DNA of 50,562 bases from CAZWVA01 sp964636885 (lineage in GTDB: Bacteria; Desulfobacterota_D; UBA1144; Nemesobacterales; CSP1-2). Made by a program: the position numbers and the translations under genes. The notes beneath the pieces were generated by a model, which worked only from the letters and a program-made list of their open reading frames with translations, did no database searches and was not told where the DNA came from. The DNA lies in the NCBI GenBank assembly GCA_964636885.1, contig CAZWVA010000013.1, positions 1 through 50,562 on the forward strand, read 5' to 3'. Of this stretch, positions 22,931-30,383 are shown one piece after another (positions within the stretch are counted from its first letter, which is position 1; the number at the start of each line of letters is the position of its first letter).

Positions 22931-23920
22931 TTAAACACCACCAGAAAGACTCGCCTCAATAGCCGTCTTTAAGCCCTCCGGGTTGGCTCCTATAACGGGC
23001 ATACCATTAACCACAAACGTCGGGGTTGAATTTACGCCTATTGACTGTCCTTCCTTTATCTCGTTTTCGACCCTGGCGGCTGTTTGGGGAGAGTTAACAC
23101 ACGCCTCAAACCTCCCGATATCGAGGCCTATCCCCTTTGCGAAGGCCTTGAACTGCTCCTTTGATCTTTCTACCGTGATCTCCTTCTGCTTTCCGAATAG
23201 CTCGTCGTGGAGCTTCCAGAAGTAGTCGTTTCCCTGTTCATAGGCACATATGGAAGCGATCGCCGCATCCCTGGCCCAAGGATGGTTGGGGAGTGGAAAC
23301 TGCTTGTAGACCAATTTCACCTTGCCATCGTACTCCTTTAGAATCGGGGGAAGCATATCCGTTGCCCGTTTGCAGAAGGGGCACTGAAAATCCGAATACT
23401 CCACTATCGTGACCTTTGCGTTTCTATCACCCTTTACAGGGACATCCTTGAGAGATATCTTCTTCATCGTCTCTTCGAGCGGATTCACCGTTGAATCGAT
23501 TAACTCACCCGCAATTAGGAACTTTCCGTCCTTACTCATGAGAATGGGGAAAGGCTGACGTCCTATAGAAATGGTTCCCTTTTTAATCCCCACTACCTGT
23601 GTATCCTCGAATTTCCCCGTATCGATGGGCTCTCCTAGGATCACGTATCTCCCATCCTGGCTTATAAGAAAGGGCACGCTCCCAGCCCCCCTGGAAGAAG
23701 AGATCTCAAAACTCCCCTTTTTAAAACCCTTAAGTGGGCTCTCATCATAGCCTTTTATCTCGATTTTGGCATCCGAAGGCAGACGCCCTGCAAAAGACCT
23801 CTTAAGAAAGAGCTGGAGCCTTTTCGTTTCTTCAGGCGATACCTTCTCGGCAAAGGCCCGAATCTCAAATACGAAAAGCGATAAAACGAATATCGCTATT
23901 CCAAGATACTTGAATCTCAT
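22931..23920 (-). CDS. Secreted DsbA-like thiol oxidoreductase with N-terminal repeat domain
   Basis: 329 residues with a signal peptide (about 1-24). Residues about 27-145 form an N-terminal domain with two similar beta units, VPFLISQDGRYVILGEPID and FPILMSKDGKFLIAGELID, reminiscent of the DsbC/DsbG dimerisation region. Residues about 160-325 are a thioredoxin/DsbA domain with the active-site CPFC (180-183) in EYSDFQCPFCKRA and the cis-Pro loop NSTPTFVVNG. It should form or isomerise disulfides in the periplasm. AAGGAGG precedes the ATG. The gene immediately upstream is a paralogue of the N-terminal domain only. Confidence 0.9.
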   Translation of the reverse strand: MRFKYLGIAIFVLSLFVFEIRAFAEKVSPEETKRLQLFLKRSFAGRLPSDAKIEIKGYDESPLKGFKKGSFEISSSRGAGSVPFLISQDGRYVILGEPIDTGKFEDTQVVGIKKGTISIGRQPFPILMSKDGKFLIAGELIDSTVNPLEETMKKISLKDVPVKGDRNAKVTIVEYSDFQCPFCKRATDMLPPILKEYDGKVKLVYKQFPLPNHPWARDAAIASICAYEQGNDYFWKLHDELFGKQKEITVERSKEQFKAFAKGIGLDIGRFEACVNSPQTAARVENEIKEGQSIGVNSTPTFVVNGMPVIGANPEGLKTAIEASLSGGV

Positions 23921-23968
23921 TTCTTTCCTCCTTGAATCTTTGTTCGGTATATATCGGATCGGTAAAGG

Positions 23969-24418
23969 TCATTTGGATGAGTTGGCTTTAGAATCAATAA
24001 GTTCCCCCAACATCAGATACCTACCGTCATCGCTAAGCAAGATCGGGATCCGCTGGCGCCCTATAGGAATCGCCCCCTTCTTGAGTCCACTGACCTCGGC
24101 ATCCTTAAACGTTTTGGTGTCTATAGATTCCCCAAAGATCACGTATCTTCCATCCTGACTGATGAGAAATGGAACCTCTCCCGAATTTCCTGAGGCCTCA
24201 ACCACGAAACTACCCTTTTTAAAACCCCTTATAGGGCTTTCCTCATAGCCCTTCACCGTAACCTTGGCATCCTTTGGCAGGTTACTACCCAGCCTCTCTT
24301 TGAGGAAGGTCTGAAGCCTATTGGCCTCATTACTCGATATGTTTTCGGCACGGGATTTAACCCCAAATACGAGAATGGATAAAACCAATAGGGCCATTCC
24401 AATATACCTAATATCCAT
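23969..24418 (-). CDS. Secreted paralogue of the DsbA-like N-terminal domain, without thioredoxin domain
   Basis: 149 residues with a signal peptide (about 1-24). It aligns from end to end with residues 1-146 of the next gene: MDIRYIGMALLVLSILVFG, then YEESPIRGFKKGSF, VPFLISQDGRYVIFGESID and IPILLSDDGRYLMLGELID. It stops where the thioredoxin domain would begin, at a normal stop codon after DSKANSSK. AAGGAG is well placed before the ATG, and a promoter lies at 24448-24475, so it looks like a functional stand-alone gene rather than debris. It may act as a chaperone or dimer partner; this is inference. Confidence 0.85.
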   Translation of the reverse strand: MDIRYIGMALLVLSILVFGVKSRAENISSNEANRLQTFLKERLGSNLPKDAKVTVKGYEESPIRGFKKGSFVVEASGNSGEVPFLISQDGRYVIFGESIDTKTFKDAEVSGLKKGAIPIGRQRIPILLSDDGRYLMLGELIDSKANSSK

Positions 24419-24447
24419 AAATCCGCTCCTTAAATGGATTGATTAAC

Positions 24448-24475
24448 ACTATACCACTGATTCCATAGAAAGCAA
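24448..24475 (-). promoter_or_regulatory. Promoter for the DsbA-like gene pair
   Basis: Minus strand TTGCTT (24470-24475), 16 nt, TATAGT (24448-24453), with a leader of about 23 nt ending in AAGGAG. Confidence 0.6.
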
Positions 24476-24501
24476 AGAATAAAGCATATTCGGAAAACCC
24501 T

Positions 24502-25809
24502 TCATCCATCCTGGACATCAGAAAACACCCTCTCAAATATGTAATCCACGTTCTTTAGGTCATGCCCTATATCGAAGCACTCCTCTATCTCCTCTATGGA
24601 GATGTGTCTTCTCACCTCTTCGTCTCCGACGAGCAGGTCTTTAAAATCGCCCTTTTCCTTCCAGCATCTCATAGCGTTTCTCTGCACAAGCCGATACGCA
24701 TCTTCCCTTGTCAATCCCTTGTCAACTAACCTCAGCAAAACCTTCTCTGAGAAGATAAGACCGCGGGTAAGCCATATGTTCTTCTCCATATTCTCCGGGT
24801 ATACCTGAAGGGAGCCGAGAAGGTAACAGAGCCTATTCAGCATAAAATCCACAAGAATCGTAGAGTCGGGGGCTATCACCCTTTCTACAGAGGAATGGCT
24901 TATATCACGCTCATGCCAAAGGGGGACGTTTTCAAGCGCGGATATGGCATAAGAGCGAACCAGCCTGGAAAGCCCACAGAGGTTCTCGGAGAGTATCGGA
25001 TTTCTCTTATGTGGCATGGCCGACGATCCCTTCTGTCCCTCCGTAAAAGGCTCTTCCAACTCAAGAACCTCTGTTCTCTGAAAGTGCCTTACCTGAAGCG
25101 CCATCTTCTCTATCGTTGAGGCTAGAATGGAGAGGGTGAGGAAGTATTCGGCATGGATGTCACGCTGAATCACCTGCGTAGAGATCCTTGCCGGTCTAAG
25201 CCCGAGGAGCCTACAGACGTATTCCTCCACAAATGGGGAGACGTTTGCGAACGTCCCAACGGCCCCAGAGATCTTGCCCACACTTATAGCCTCCTTTGCC
25301 CTTCCCACCCGATCTAGATTCCTTTTCATCTCGTCATACCAGAGGGCAAAGAGAAGCCCCAGGGTTGTGGGCTCCGCATGGATGCCATGGGTTCTCCCGA
25401 TAATGGGTGTATGCTTGTATTTAAACGCGAGTCCCTTTAGGATATCCATTACGCTTTTTATACCATCGATTATTATAGCCGCCGCATCCCTCAGTTGAAT
25501 GGCAAAGGCCGTATCAAGCACGTCCGATGACGTAAGTCCGAGATGTATGTACCTCGACTCCTCACCGACATGCTCCGATACCGCCGTAAGAAACGCTATT
25601 ATGTCGTGCTTAAGAACCCTCTCAAGCTCGTTTATACGCTCTACATCGAATCTCGCCCTTTCCTTTATCCTTTCTAGAGCCTCAGGCGGCACGCGTCCTA
25701 GTTTTGCCCAGGCCTCACAAGCGGCGATCTCCACACGAAGCCAGTTTGCGTACCTGGATTCGTCGCTCCAGATTCTTGTCATTTCGGGTCGGGAGTATCT
25801 TGAAATCAA
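24502..25809 (-). CDS. purB: Adenylosuccinate lyase
   Basis: 435 residues, the normal size for the short bacterial form. It cleaves SAICAR and adenylosuccinate in purine synthesis. Landmarks are HYIHLGLTSSDV-type sequence (ESRYIHLGLTSSDVLDTA), IIGRTHGIHAEPTTLG, KISGAVGTFANV, and the fumarase-superfamily signature GSSAMPHKRNPILSE. The start overlaps the stop of the upstream metallo-beta-lactamase gene by 4 nt, so the two are likely translated together. Confidence 0.97.
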   Translation of the reverse strand: MISRYSRPEMTRIWSDESRYANWLRVEIAACEAWAKLGRVPPEALERIKERARFDVERINELERVLKHDIIAFLTAVSEHVGEESRYIHLGLTSSDVLDTAFAIQLRDAAAIIIDGIKSVMDILKGLAFKYKHTPIIGRTHGIHAEPTTLGLLFALWYDEMKRNLDRVGRAKEAISVGKISGAVGTFANVSPFVEEYVCRLLGLRPARISTQVIQRDIHAEYFLTLSILASTIEKMALQVRHFQRTEVLELEEPFTEGQKGSSAMPHKRNPILSENLCGLSRLVRSYAISALENVPLWHERDISHSSVERVIAPDSTILVDFMLNRLCYLLGSLQVYPENMEKNIWLTRGLIFSEKVLLRLVDKGLTREDAYRLVQRNAMRCWKEKGDFKDLLVGDEEVRRHISIEEIEECFDIGHDLKNVDYIFERVFSDVQDG

Positions 25810-26577
25810 AGGTTTATAATCTCTCCTAATGTCTTTCTAGGGGCAACGGAAAGCCTTATCCTCCCCGTTTCACCCTCTGGAATCACAGANNNNNNNNNNN
25901 NNNNNNNNNNNNNNNNNNNNNNNNNNNNNNNNTGGGCGAGTACGACATAGGAAAGACCATCATGAATCAGGTCTTTAAGAAGCCCCGCAGCCTCTTCGTT
26001 AGACAGGTGTCCCAGACGGCTCTTTATCCTCTGCTTGAGGTCCCAGGGATACGAACCGTAGAGGAGCATCCTCTCATCATGGTTGAACTCAAGGATAAGG
26101 GCGTTTGACCCCTTTAGCCTCTCCCTGACCAATGAGGTAACTGACCCTATATCCGTTACTATNNNNNNNNNNNNNNNNNNNNNNNNNNNNNNNNNNNNNN
26201 NNNNNNNNNNNNNNNNNNNNNNNNNNNNNNNNNNAGGCGTCGTGTGGAATCGGGAAAGGGGAAACGAGGAGGTCCCTTATAGAAAAGGGAGAGCCCGATT
26301 CGAATTCCCTAAGATCCTTAACCTTATCCTTCCAGAGGGGAACCGTTGCCGAGGCGACATAAACGGGGACGCTTATATAGGGAAGAGCAGCCGCATGGTC
26401 TACGTGTTCGTGCGTGACTATCACGGCGTCTATATCGGACATACGAACACTCAGGGATCCGAGTCTGAGGTTTAACTGCTTCGGATTGATACCCGCATCC
26501 ACCAGAATCCTCGTTTTCCCTGCTTGGATAAAAAGGGAATTTCCGGAGCTTCCGCTTGCAAGGGTGCAGATTCTCAT
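25806..26577 (-). CDS. YycJ/WalJ-like metallo-beta-lactamase fold hydrolase, with two assembly gaps
   Basis: Start chosen at the ATG at 26577 (MRICTLASGSSGNSLFIQAG), which is the usual N-terminus of this family; the frame extends 21 codons farther. The metal motif THEHVDH is at residues 55-61. After the first gap the sequence resumes IVTDIGSVTSLV, then ALILEFNHDERMLLYGSYP, KSRLGHLSNEEAAGLL and SYVVLA. After the second gap comes VIPEGETGRIRLSVAP. Relatives are putative exonucleases linked to DNA repair or cell-wall control in Firmicutes. The frames on either side of the 72-N gap disagree by one base, so gap sizes are not literal. It overlaps the purB start. Confidence 0.88.
25890..25932. other. 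Assembly gap (43 N) in the metallo-beta-lactamase gene
   Basis: Undetermined bases between the SYVVLA and VIPEGETG segments. Relatives usually have some 25-30 residues here, so the count is probably too small. Confidence 0.95.
26163..26234. other. Assembly gap (72 N) in the metallo-beta-lactamase gene
   Basis: Undetermined bases between FPIPHDA and IVTDIG. The flanking frames are out of phase by one base across it, so its size is a placeholder. Confidence 0.95.
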
Positions 26578-26643
26578 CTTCCGTTCCAATGGCATAGAGT
26601 ATGGGTCAGGTAGGGCTAGGTTGTCAACTCTCCATCCCATCTA

Positions 26644-26652
26644 TGTTATCCT
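26644..26652 (+). promoter_or_regulatory. Extended -10 element just before the DUF1285-like gene
   Basis: TGTTATCCT fits TGn-TAnnnT; the ATG at 26660 follows after 7 nt, so the transcript should begin at or next to the start codon. No Shine-Dalgarno is present. Confidence 0.4.
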
Positions 26653-26659
26653 ATTTTTT

Positions 26660-27142
26660 ATGAAGGCAAAAGAGGAGGGTGTCCGGGAGCACCACTACTT
26701 TATGGATAAAGAGGGAAGGCTCTTCTTTCAGGGAAATCAGATTAGGGACCCCTGGGTGTATGGATTCTTCCATAGGTCCTTGAGGCAAACCAAAGAGGGG
26801 CGTTTTCTCGTAATATGCGAAAACGAGCACTGCTACATAGAGGTCGAGGACGTGCCGTATGTGATAAACGATATAAACGTCATTAAGGACGAAAATGGTG
26901 AAATAAGCAGAATCGAGCTCCTTTTTAACGGAGGGTACAAAGAGACACTAGATCCTTCCACCCTCTTTGTCGGTAAGGAAAACGTCCTTTACTGTCGGGT
27001 AAGGAAGGGGGTATTCTTAGCTAGGTTTAACAGGAAATCCTATTATCACATTGTAAACCTTATCGAATACAACGATAAAGCCGGAGAGTTCCAGATCAGG
27101 ATGAATAACCGGCCTTACACCATAGCATCCCGATCTTTTTAA
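26660..27142 (+). CDS. DUF1285-like protein
   Basis: 160 residues from the ATG at 26660; the frame is open upstream to 26414 but that part is antisense to the divergent hydrolase. The layout MDKEGRLFFQGNQIRDPWV, FFHRSLRQTKEGRFLVICEN, then CYIEVEDVPYVINDI resembles DUF1285. That family has a duplicated small beta domain with the pattern 'G.w.y.G..I.R' and 'I.VEDaPf'. No catalytic residues are evident and no function is known. It is divergent from the metallo-beta-lactamase gene, 82 nt away, and ends 52 nt before a lipoprotein gene. Confidence 0.7.
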   Translation: MKAKEEGVREHHYFMDKEGRLFFQGNQIRDPWVYGFFHRSLRQTKEGRFLVICENEHCYIEVEDVPYVINDINVIKDENGEISRIELLFNGGYKETLDPSTLFVGKENVLYCRVRKGVFLARFNRKSYYHIVNLIEYNDKAGEFQIRMNNRPYTIASRSF

Positions 27143-27194
27143 TTAATCTAAAATTCGTATACAATAATATCCAATAATAAAAAGGAGGATCAAG

Positions 27195-27743
27195 ATGATA
27201 GGATATAGGTTAAAGAGGGGTCTTCCTCTTGCCCTGGCATTTTATCTTCCTATTTTGATTGGTTGTGCACCAACTAATACGATCATGTACAAGCGACCGG
27301 AAGGCGGATTCGCCAAATACGATATTATAGAGATTCCGAATTTCAAGAAGACCGATACCGAATGGGTTCCCTACGATTCATATACGGAGATCCCGGATAT
27401 GCTCGCCGAGAAGCTGAGGGCCACTAATGGGTTTAGGGAGATAAGGCGTTCCGAATCTAAAGATACATGGTCTGAGGGAGGGAGGGTGCTTCTTGTAGAA
27501 GGCACGGTGACCGGTTTTAAGCGTGGCTGTAAGTTCTGTGAATGGTTTATCAGGGTCAATGATAAAGGGAAGGGTTCAATATCAGTATGGGTAAGGCTGA
27601 TTGATAAAGCCACCGGATACACGATAGCGGATGCCGGTATAGAAGGGAGAGCCACAAAGCCAGGATACGGTAGGAGTAGATATGTTAGAGTCGTTAACGA
27701 GATAGTACACCTAATAGAGGGTGCAAGTGGAGAAAAATCCTAG
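27195..27743 (+). CDS. Putative outer-membrane lipoprotein, DUF4410-like
   Basis: 182 residues. The N-terminus has a basic stretch, a hydrophobic core and a lipobox ending LIGC (Cys24), so signal peptidase II processing is expected. The body contains LLVEGTVTGFKRGCKF and a glycine-rich GKGSISVWVRLIDKATGYTIADAGIEG segment, as in DUF4410-type lipoproteins; TEIPDMLAEKLRATNGF resembles their upstream half. No enzyme motif is visible. AAGGAGGATCAAG gives a strong ribosome-binding site. It is probably monocistronic. Confidence 0.75.
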   Translation: MIGYRLKRGLPLALAFYLPILIGCAPTNTIMYKRPEGGFAKYDIIEIPNFKKTDTEWVPYDSYTEIPDMLAEKLRATNGFREIRRSESKDTWSEGGRVLLVEGTVTGFKRGCKFCEWFIRVNDKGKGSISVWVRLIDKATGYTIADAGIEGRATKPGYGRSRYVRVVNEIVHLIEGASGEKS

Positions 27744-27862
27744 TAAAACCGAATTCCTACCACCCTTACCGATTAGGAGATTCTATCTGGATAAGTTAAA
27801 TAGAGGAAAATAGAATGGCAACAAGACACCCAGTCATTCAAAACCGAATGAAAACGGTTAAG

Positions 27863-27891
27863 CTTGTGGGAAAAGCCATTATGACCTATAC
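27863..27891 (+). promoter_or_regulatory. Sigma-70 promoter for PIN/TRAM-ispD-ispF
   Basis: TTGTGG (27863-27868), 17 nt, TATACT (27886-27891); predicted start near 27898, leader about 45 nt to the ATG at 27942. The rest of the 27744-27941 spacer shows nothing firm. Confidence 0.6.
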
Positions 27892-27941
27892 TTAACCTTA
27901 TCTAAATAGAGAAAGGGGGTAGGGAGAGGGGTGAGGAAGCA

Positions 27942-28946
27942 ATGAAGCTTAAAATCTTTTTCTTGGTATTTACTATAGTACTGGGTTTTTGTATTACATA
28001 CCCCTTTTACGGCCTCATTATGGCATCCGTCGTTGGAGGGATGTTTGGCATAATAGCCCTTGGGGTTCTATGGGGGCTTGAGCCGAGGCTCGATGGATAT
28101 TCCCCGAGATCCATATTTGGAGGAGCCATAGGGGCGGGTATCGCGTCATTCGTTTTCCTTGCATTCAAGGAACTCATAGAAGCCTCCGAGATTCCAACTC
28201 ACATCGCTTCCTATATATATGTCATAGCCTTCCTTTCGCTCTTTTATCTTGGGATAACGCTTGGAGTAAAAGGCGGTTGGGAAACCGAGCAGTCTATGAA
28301 AAAGGCCCCGTCGAAAAACGAATATGGAAACCCAAAGATACTCGATACGAGCGTTATCATAGATGGAAGGATAGCGGATGTTGCTGAAGCCGGATTCATC
28401 GAAGGGGTTATGATCGTGCCAAAGTTCATAATAAAGGAGCTTCAGTACATAGCCGATTCCCCGGAGCCGATCAAAAGGGTAAGGGGGAGGAGAGGACTCG
28501 ATGTACTCAAGCGCATGCAGCAGATCCCACATGTCGTTGTCAAGATAACGAGTCACGACTTCTCCCATATAAAGGAGGCCGATTTAAAGCTGGTGGAGCT
28601 TGCAAAGAGGTTAAAGGGGGTTATCATAACGAATGATTTCAACCTGAATAAAGTCGCCGGACTCCACGGGGTAAAGGTGATGAACCTCAATCAACTTTCA
28701 AATGCCCTTAAACCAGTAGTGCTCCCGGGTGAGACGATGAACATACGCGTAGTCAAAGAGGGTAAGGAAGAGAACCAGGGCATAGGTTACCTTGACGATG
28801 GAACCATGGTTGTCGTGGATGATGCAAAGAAATACCTAGGAAGGGAGATCGAGGTTGCCGTAACGAGCGTACTTCAAACGCCAACAGGGAGGATGATATT
28901 TTCGAGGGTTAAAGATGAGGGCATCGTCTCCGATGCCGTCGGATGA
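27942..28946 (+). CDS. PIN/TRAM domain membrane protein (YacL-like)
   Basis: 334 residues. The N-terminus has about four membrane helices in the first 110 residues. A PIN nuclease domain follows (KILDTSVIIDGRIADVAEAGF with the first Asp; IPKFIIKELQYIAD-type sequence with Glu; GVIITNDFNLNKVA with Asp). The C-terminal TRAM RNA-binding domain (about 270-325) has EGKEENQGIGYLDDGTMVVV. The YacL family always has this layout and usually sits directly upstream of ispD, as here. It is presumed to be a membrane-anchored RNase, but targets are unknown. Confidence 0.92.
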   Translation: MKLKIFFLVFTIVLGFCITYPFYGLIMASVVGGMFGIIALGVLWGLEPRLDGYSPRSIFGGAIGAGIASFVFLAFKELIEASEIPTHIASYIYVIAFLSLFYLGITLGVKGGWETEQSMKKAPSKNEYGNPKILDTSVIIDGRIADVAEAGFIEGVMIVPKFIIKELQYIADSPEPIKRVRGRRGLDVLKRMQQIPHVVVKITSHDFSHIKEADLKLVELAKRLKGVIITNDFNLNKVAGLHGVKVMNLNQLSNALKPVVLPGETMNIRVVKEGKEENQGIGYLDDGTMVVVDDAKKYLGREIEVAVTSVLQTPTGRMIFSRVKDEGIVSDAVG

Positions 28947-29027
28947 GGGGTATTCATACACAAACATCCGACACGGAGGCCCAGTTTTTTAAGAGAAGAC
29001 CTCGGTTTTCCGCGTCTAAAAAGCCAC

Positions 29028-29741
29028 ATGACCCGTTTAAAAACCGCCGCAATAATAGCGGCAGCCGGAAAGGGAAGGAGGTTTGGTGGAGGAGTAAGGA
29101 AGCAGTTTCAACTACTCTCCGGGAAACCGGTTCTTGCGTACTCGATCGAGAGGCTTGAAGAGACCCCATTAATAGGGGAAATCGTTCTCGTCGTTCCGGA
29201 GGATTCCATAGACTATTGTCATAGAGAGATAGTTGAGAGATTAGGATTTAAAAAGATTACAAGGATCATCCCCGGAGGGGAAGAGAGGCGACACTCCGTA
29301 GAGAGGGGGTTTAATTCCATAGAGGACGAGGTCGATGTCGTCTTGGTACACGATGCGGTGCGCCCTTTTATCACCGTTCGGATGATTGAGGGAGTCATAG
29401 AAGAGGCGTCGAGATCAGGGGGGGCAACCCTTGCTATACCGGTTAAAGACACGGTAAAGAGGGCCTCTTCAGAGGGCTATATCGAAACCACAATCCCGCG
29501 GGAGTCCCTCTGGCTCGCTCAGACCCCCCAGGCCTTTAGGTACGACGTCCTTAAGAGGGCCTATGAGAAGATCGAGAAGGATTTTATACTTACGGACGAG
29601 TCCTCGCTTCTTGAGAGGCTTGGCGTTCGGGTAAAACTGGTAATGGGCTCTGAGTTCAACATAAAGATCACAAAGGAAGAGGACTTGATCCTAGGAGAGT
29701 TGATTTTGAAAGAGGGGGTGTTAAGGCGCTTCCGTGATTAA
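29028..29741 (+). CDS. ispD: 2-C-methyl-D-erythritol 4-phosphate cytidylyltransferase
   Basis: 237 residues. It transfers CMP from CTP to MEP in the MEP pathway. The nucleotide-binding N-terminus is AAIIAAAGKGRRFGGGVRKQF. Then follow VLVHDAVRPFIT, AIPVKDTVKRA, LAQTPQAFRYD and the C-terminal LTDESSLLERLG with VMGSEFNIKIT, all family markers. It follows the PIN/TRAM gene by 81 nt and precedes ispF by 56 nt. No clear Shine-Dalgarno precedes the ATG at 29028. Confidence 0.96.
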   Translation: MTRLKTAAIIAAAGKGRRFGGGVRKQFQLLSGKPVLAYSIERLEETPLIGEIVLVVPEDSIDYCHREIVERLGFKKITRIIPGGEERRHSVERGFNSIEDEVDVVLVHDAVRPFITVRMIEGVIEEASRSGGATLAIPVKDTVKRASSEGYIETTIPRESLWLAQTPQAFRYDVLKRAYEKIEKDFILTDESSLLERLGVRVKLVMGSEFNIKITKEEDLILGELILKEGVLRRFRD

Positions 29742-29797
29742 GACCACTGGACACCCCTCGGTACTAACGTCTTTCAGACCCATTTTAAGGATACGAA

Positions 29798-30280
29798 ATG
29801 TTTAGAACCGGTATAGGTTTTGACGCTCATAGGTTTTCAAGTGGAAAGAAGCTCATCCTTGGAGGGGTTGAGATCCCCTTCGAGCTTGGACTGGAGGGGC
29901 ATTCCGATGCGGACGTCCTCACACATGCGATATGCGATGCCCTGCTTGGGGCAATCGGGGAGAGGGACATAGGCAGTTATTTCCCGGATAGCGATCCAAT
30001 ATATAGGGGGATATCCAGTCTCGTTCTCCTAAAGGAGGTCTTAGCCATATCGTCCTCTAGGGGCTTTAGGATCGAAAACATAGATAGCGTAGTCGTTTGT
30101 GAAAAGCCGAGGCTTTCGCCCTATGTCTTCCAGATGAAAAAGAGGCTCTCTTCGGTTATTGAGATTCCGGAGGAATCCATCGGGATTAAAGCGACGACCA
30201 CAGACGGCATGGGGTTTACAGGTAGAGGCGAGGGCATAGCGGCTTATGCCGTTATTCTCGTAAGGAAGGCGAACATCTAA
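29798..30280 (+). CDS. ispF: 2-C-methyl-D-erythritol 2,4-cyclodiphosphate synthase
   Basis: 160 residues, standard length. It cyclises CDP-ME-2P to ME-cPP. The zinc and substrate motifs are GIGFDAHRFSSGKKLILGG, LEGHSDADVLTHAICDALLGA, DIGSYFPDSDP, and the C-terminal IKATTTDGMGFTGRGEGIAAYA. AAGGATACG lies just before the ATG. With dxr and ispD in the same window, three MEP-pathway steps are accounted for. Confidence 0.97.
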   Translation: MFRTGIGFDAHRFSSGKKLILGGVEIPFELGLEGHSDADVLTHAICDALLGAIGERDIGSYFPDSDPIYRGISSLVLLKEVLAISSSRGFRIENIDSVVVCEKPRLSPYVFQMKKRLSSVIEIPEESIGIKATTTDGMGFTGRGEGIAAYAVILVRKANI

Positions 30281-30322
30281 CCAAAAAAGGCGGCTAGCAA
30301 GATCGGCATTAAAGTAACAAAT

Positions 30323-30372
30323 ACGGGATGCAGGATTCAATACAAATAGTAAATCGTGCTCATGCATCCCGT
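30323..30372. repeat. Inverted repeat between ispF and comEC
   Basis: Perfect 10-bp arms ACGGGATGCA (30323-30332) and TGCATCCCGT (30363-30372) with a 30-nt loop. The arms share the core of the palindrome at 4603-4658. A short TTTAAAA follows on the plus strand, so a weak terminator for ispF is one reading; a second copy of a dispersed element is the other. Confidence 0.6.
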
Positions 30373-30383
30373 TTAAAAGATCT

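Noticed and set aside
27814..27894. A 26-codon ORF (starting MATRHPVIQNRMK) ahead of the PIN/TRAM gene with a purine-rich stretch upstream.
   Set aside because: It overlaps the good TTGTGG-17-TATACT promoter of the next gene and is too short to support without conservation data.
29028..29030. Leaderless start for ispD, tested because no Shine-Dalgarno is visible.
   Set aside because: No TGnTAnnnT box lies at the right distance; the gene is probably cotranscribed with the PIN/TRAM gene.
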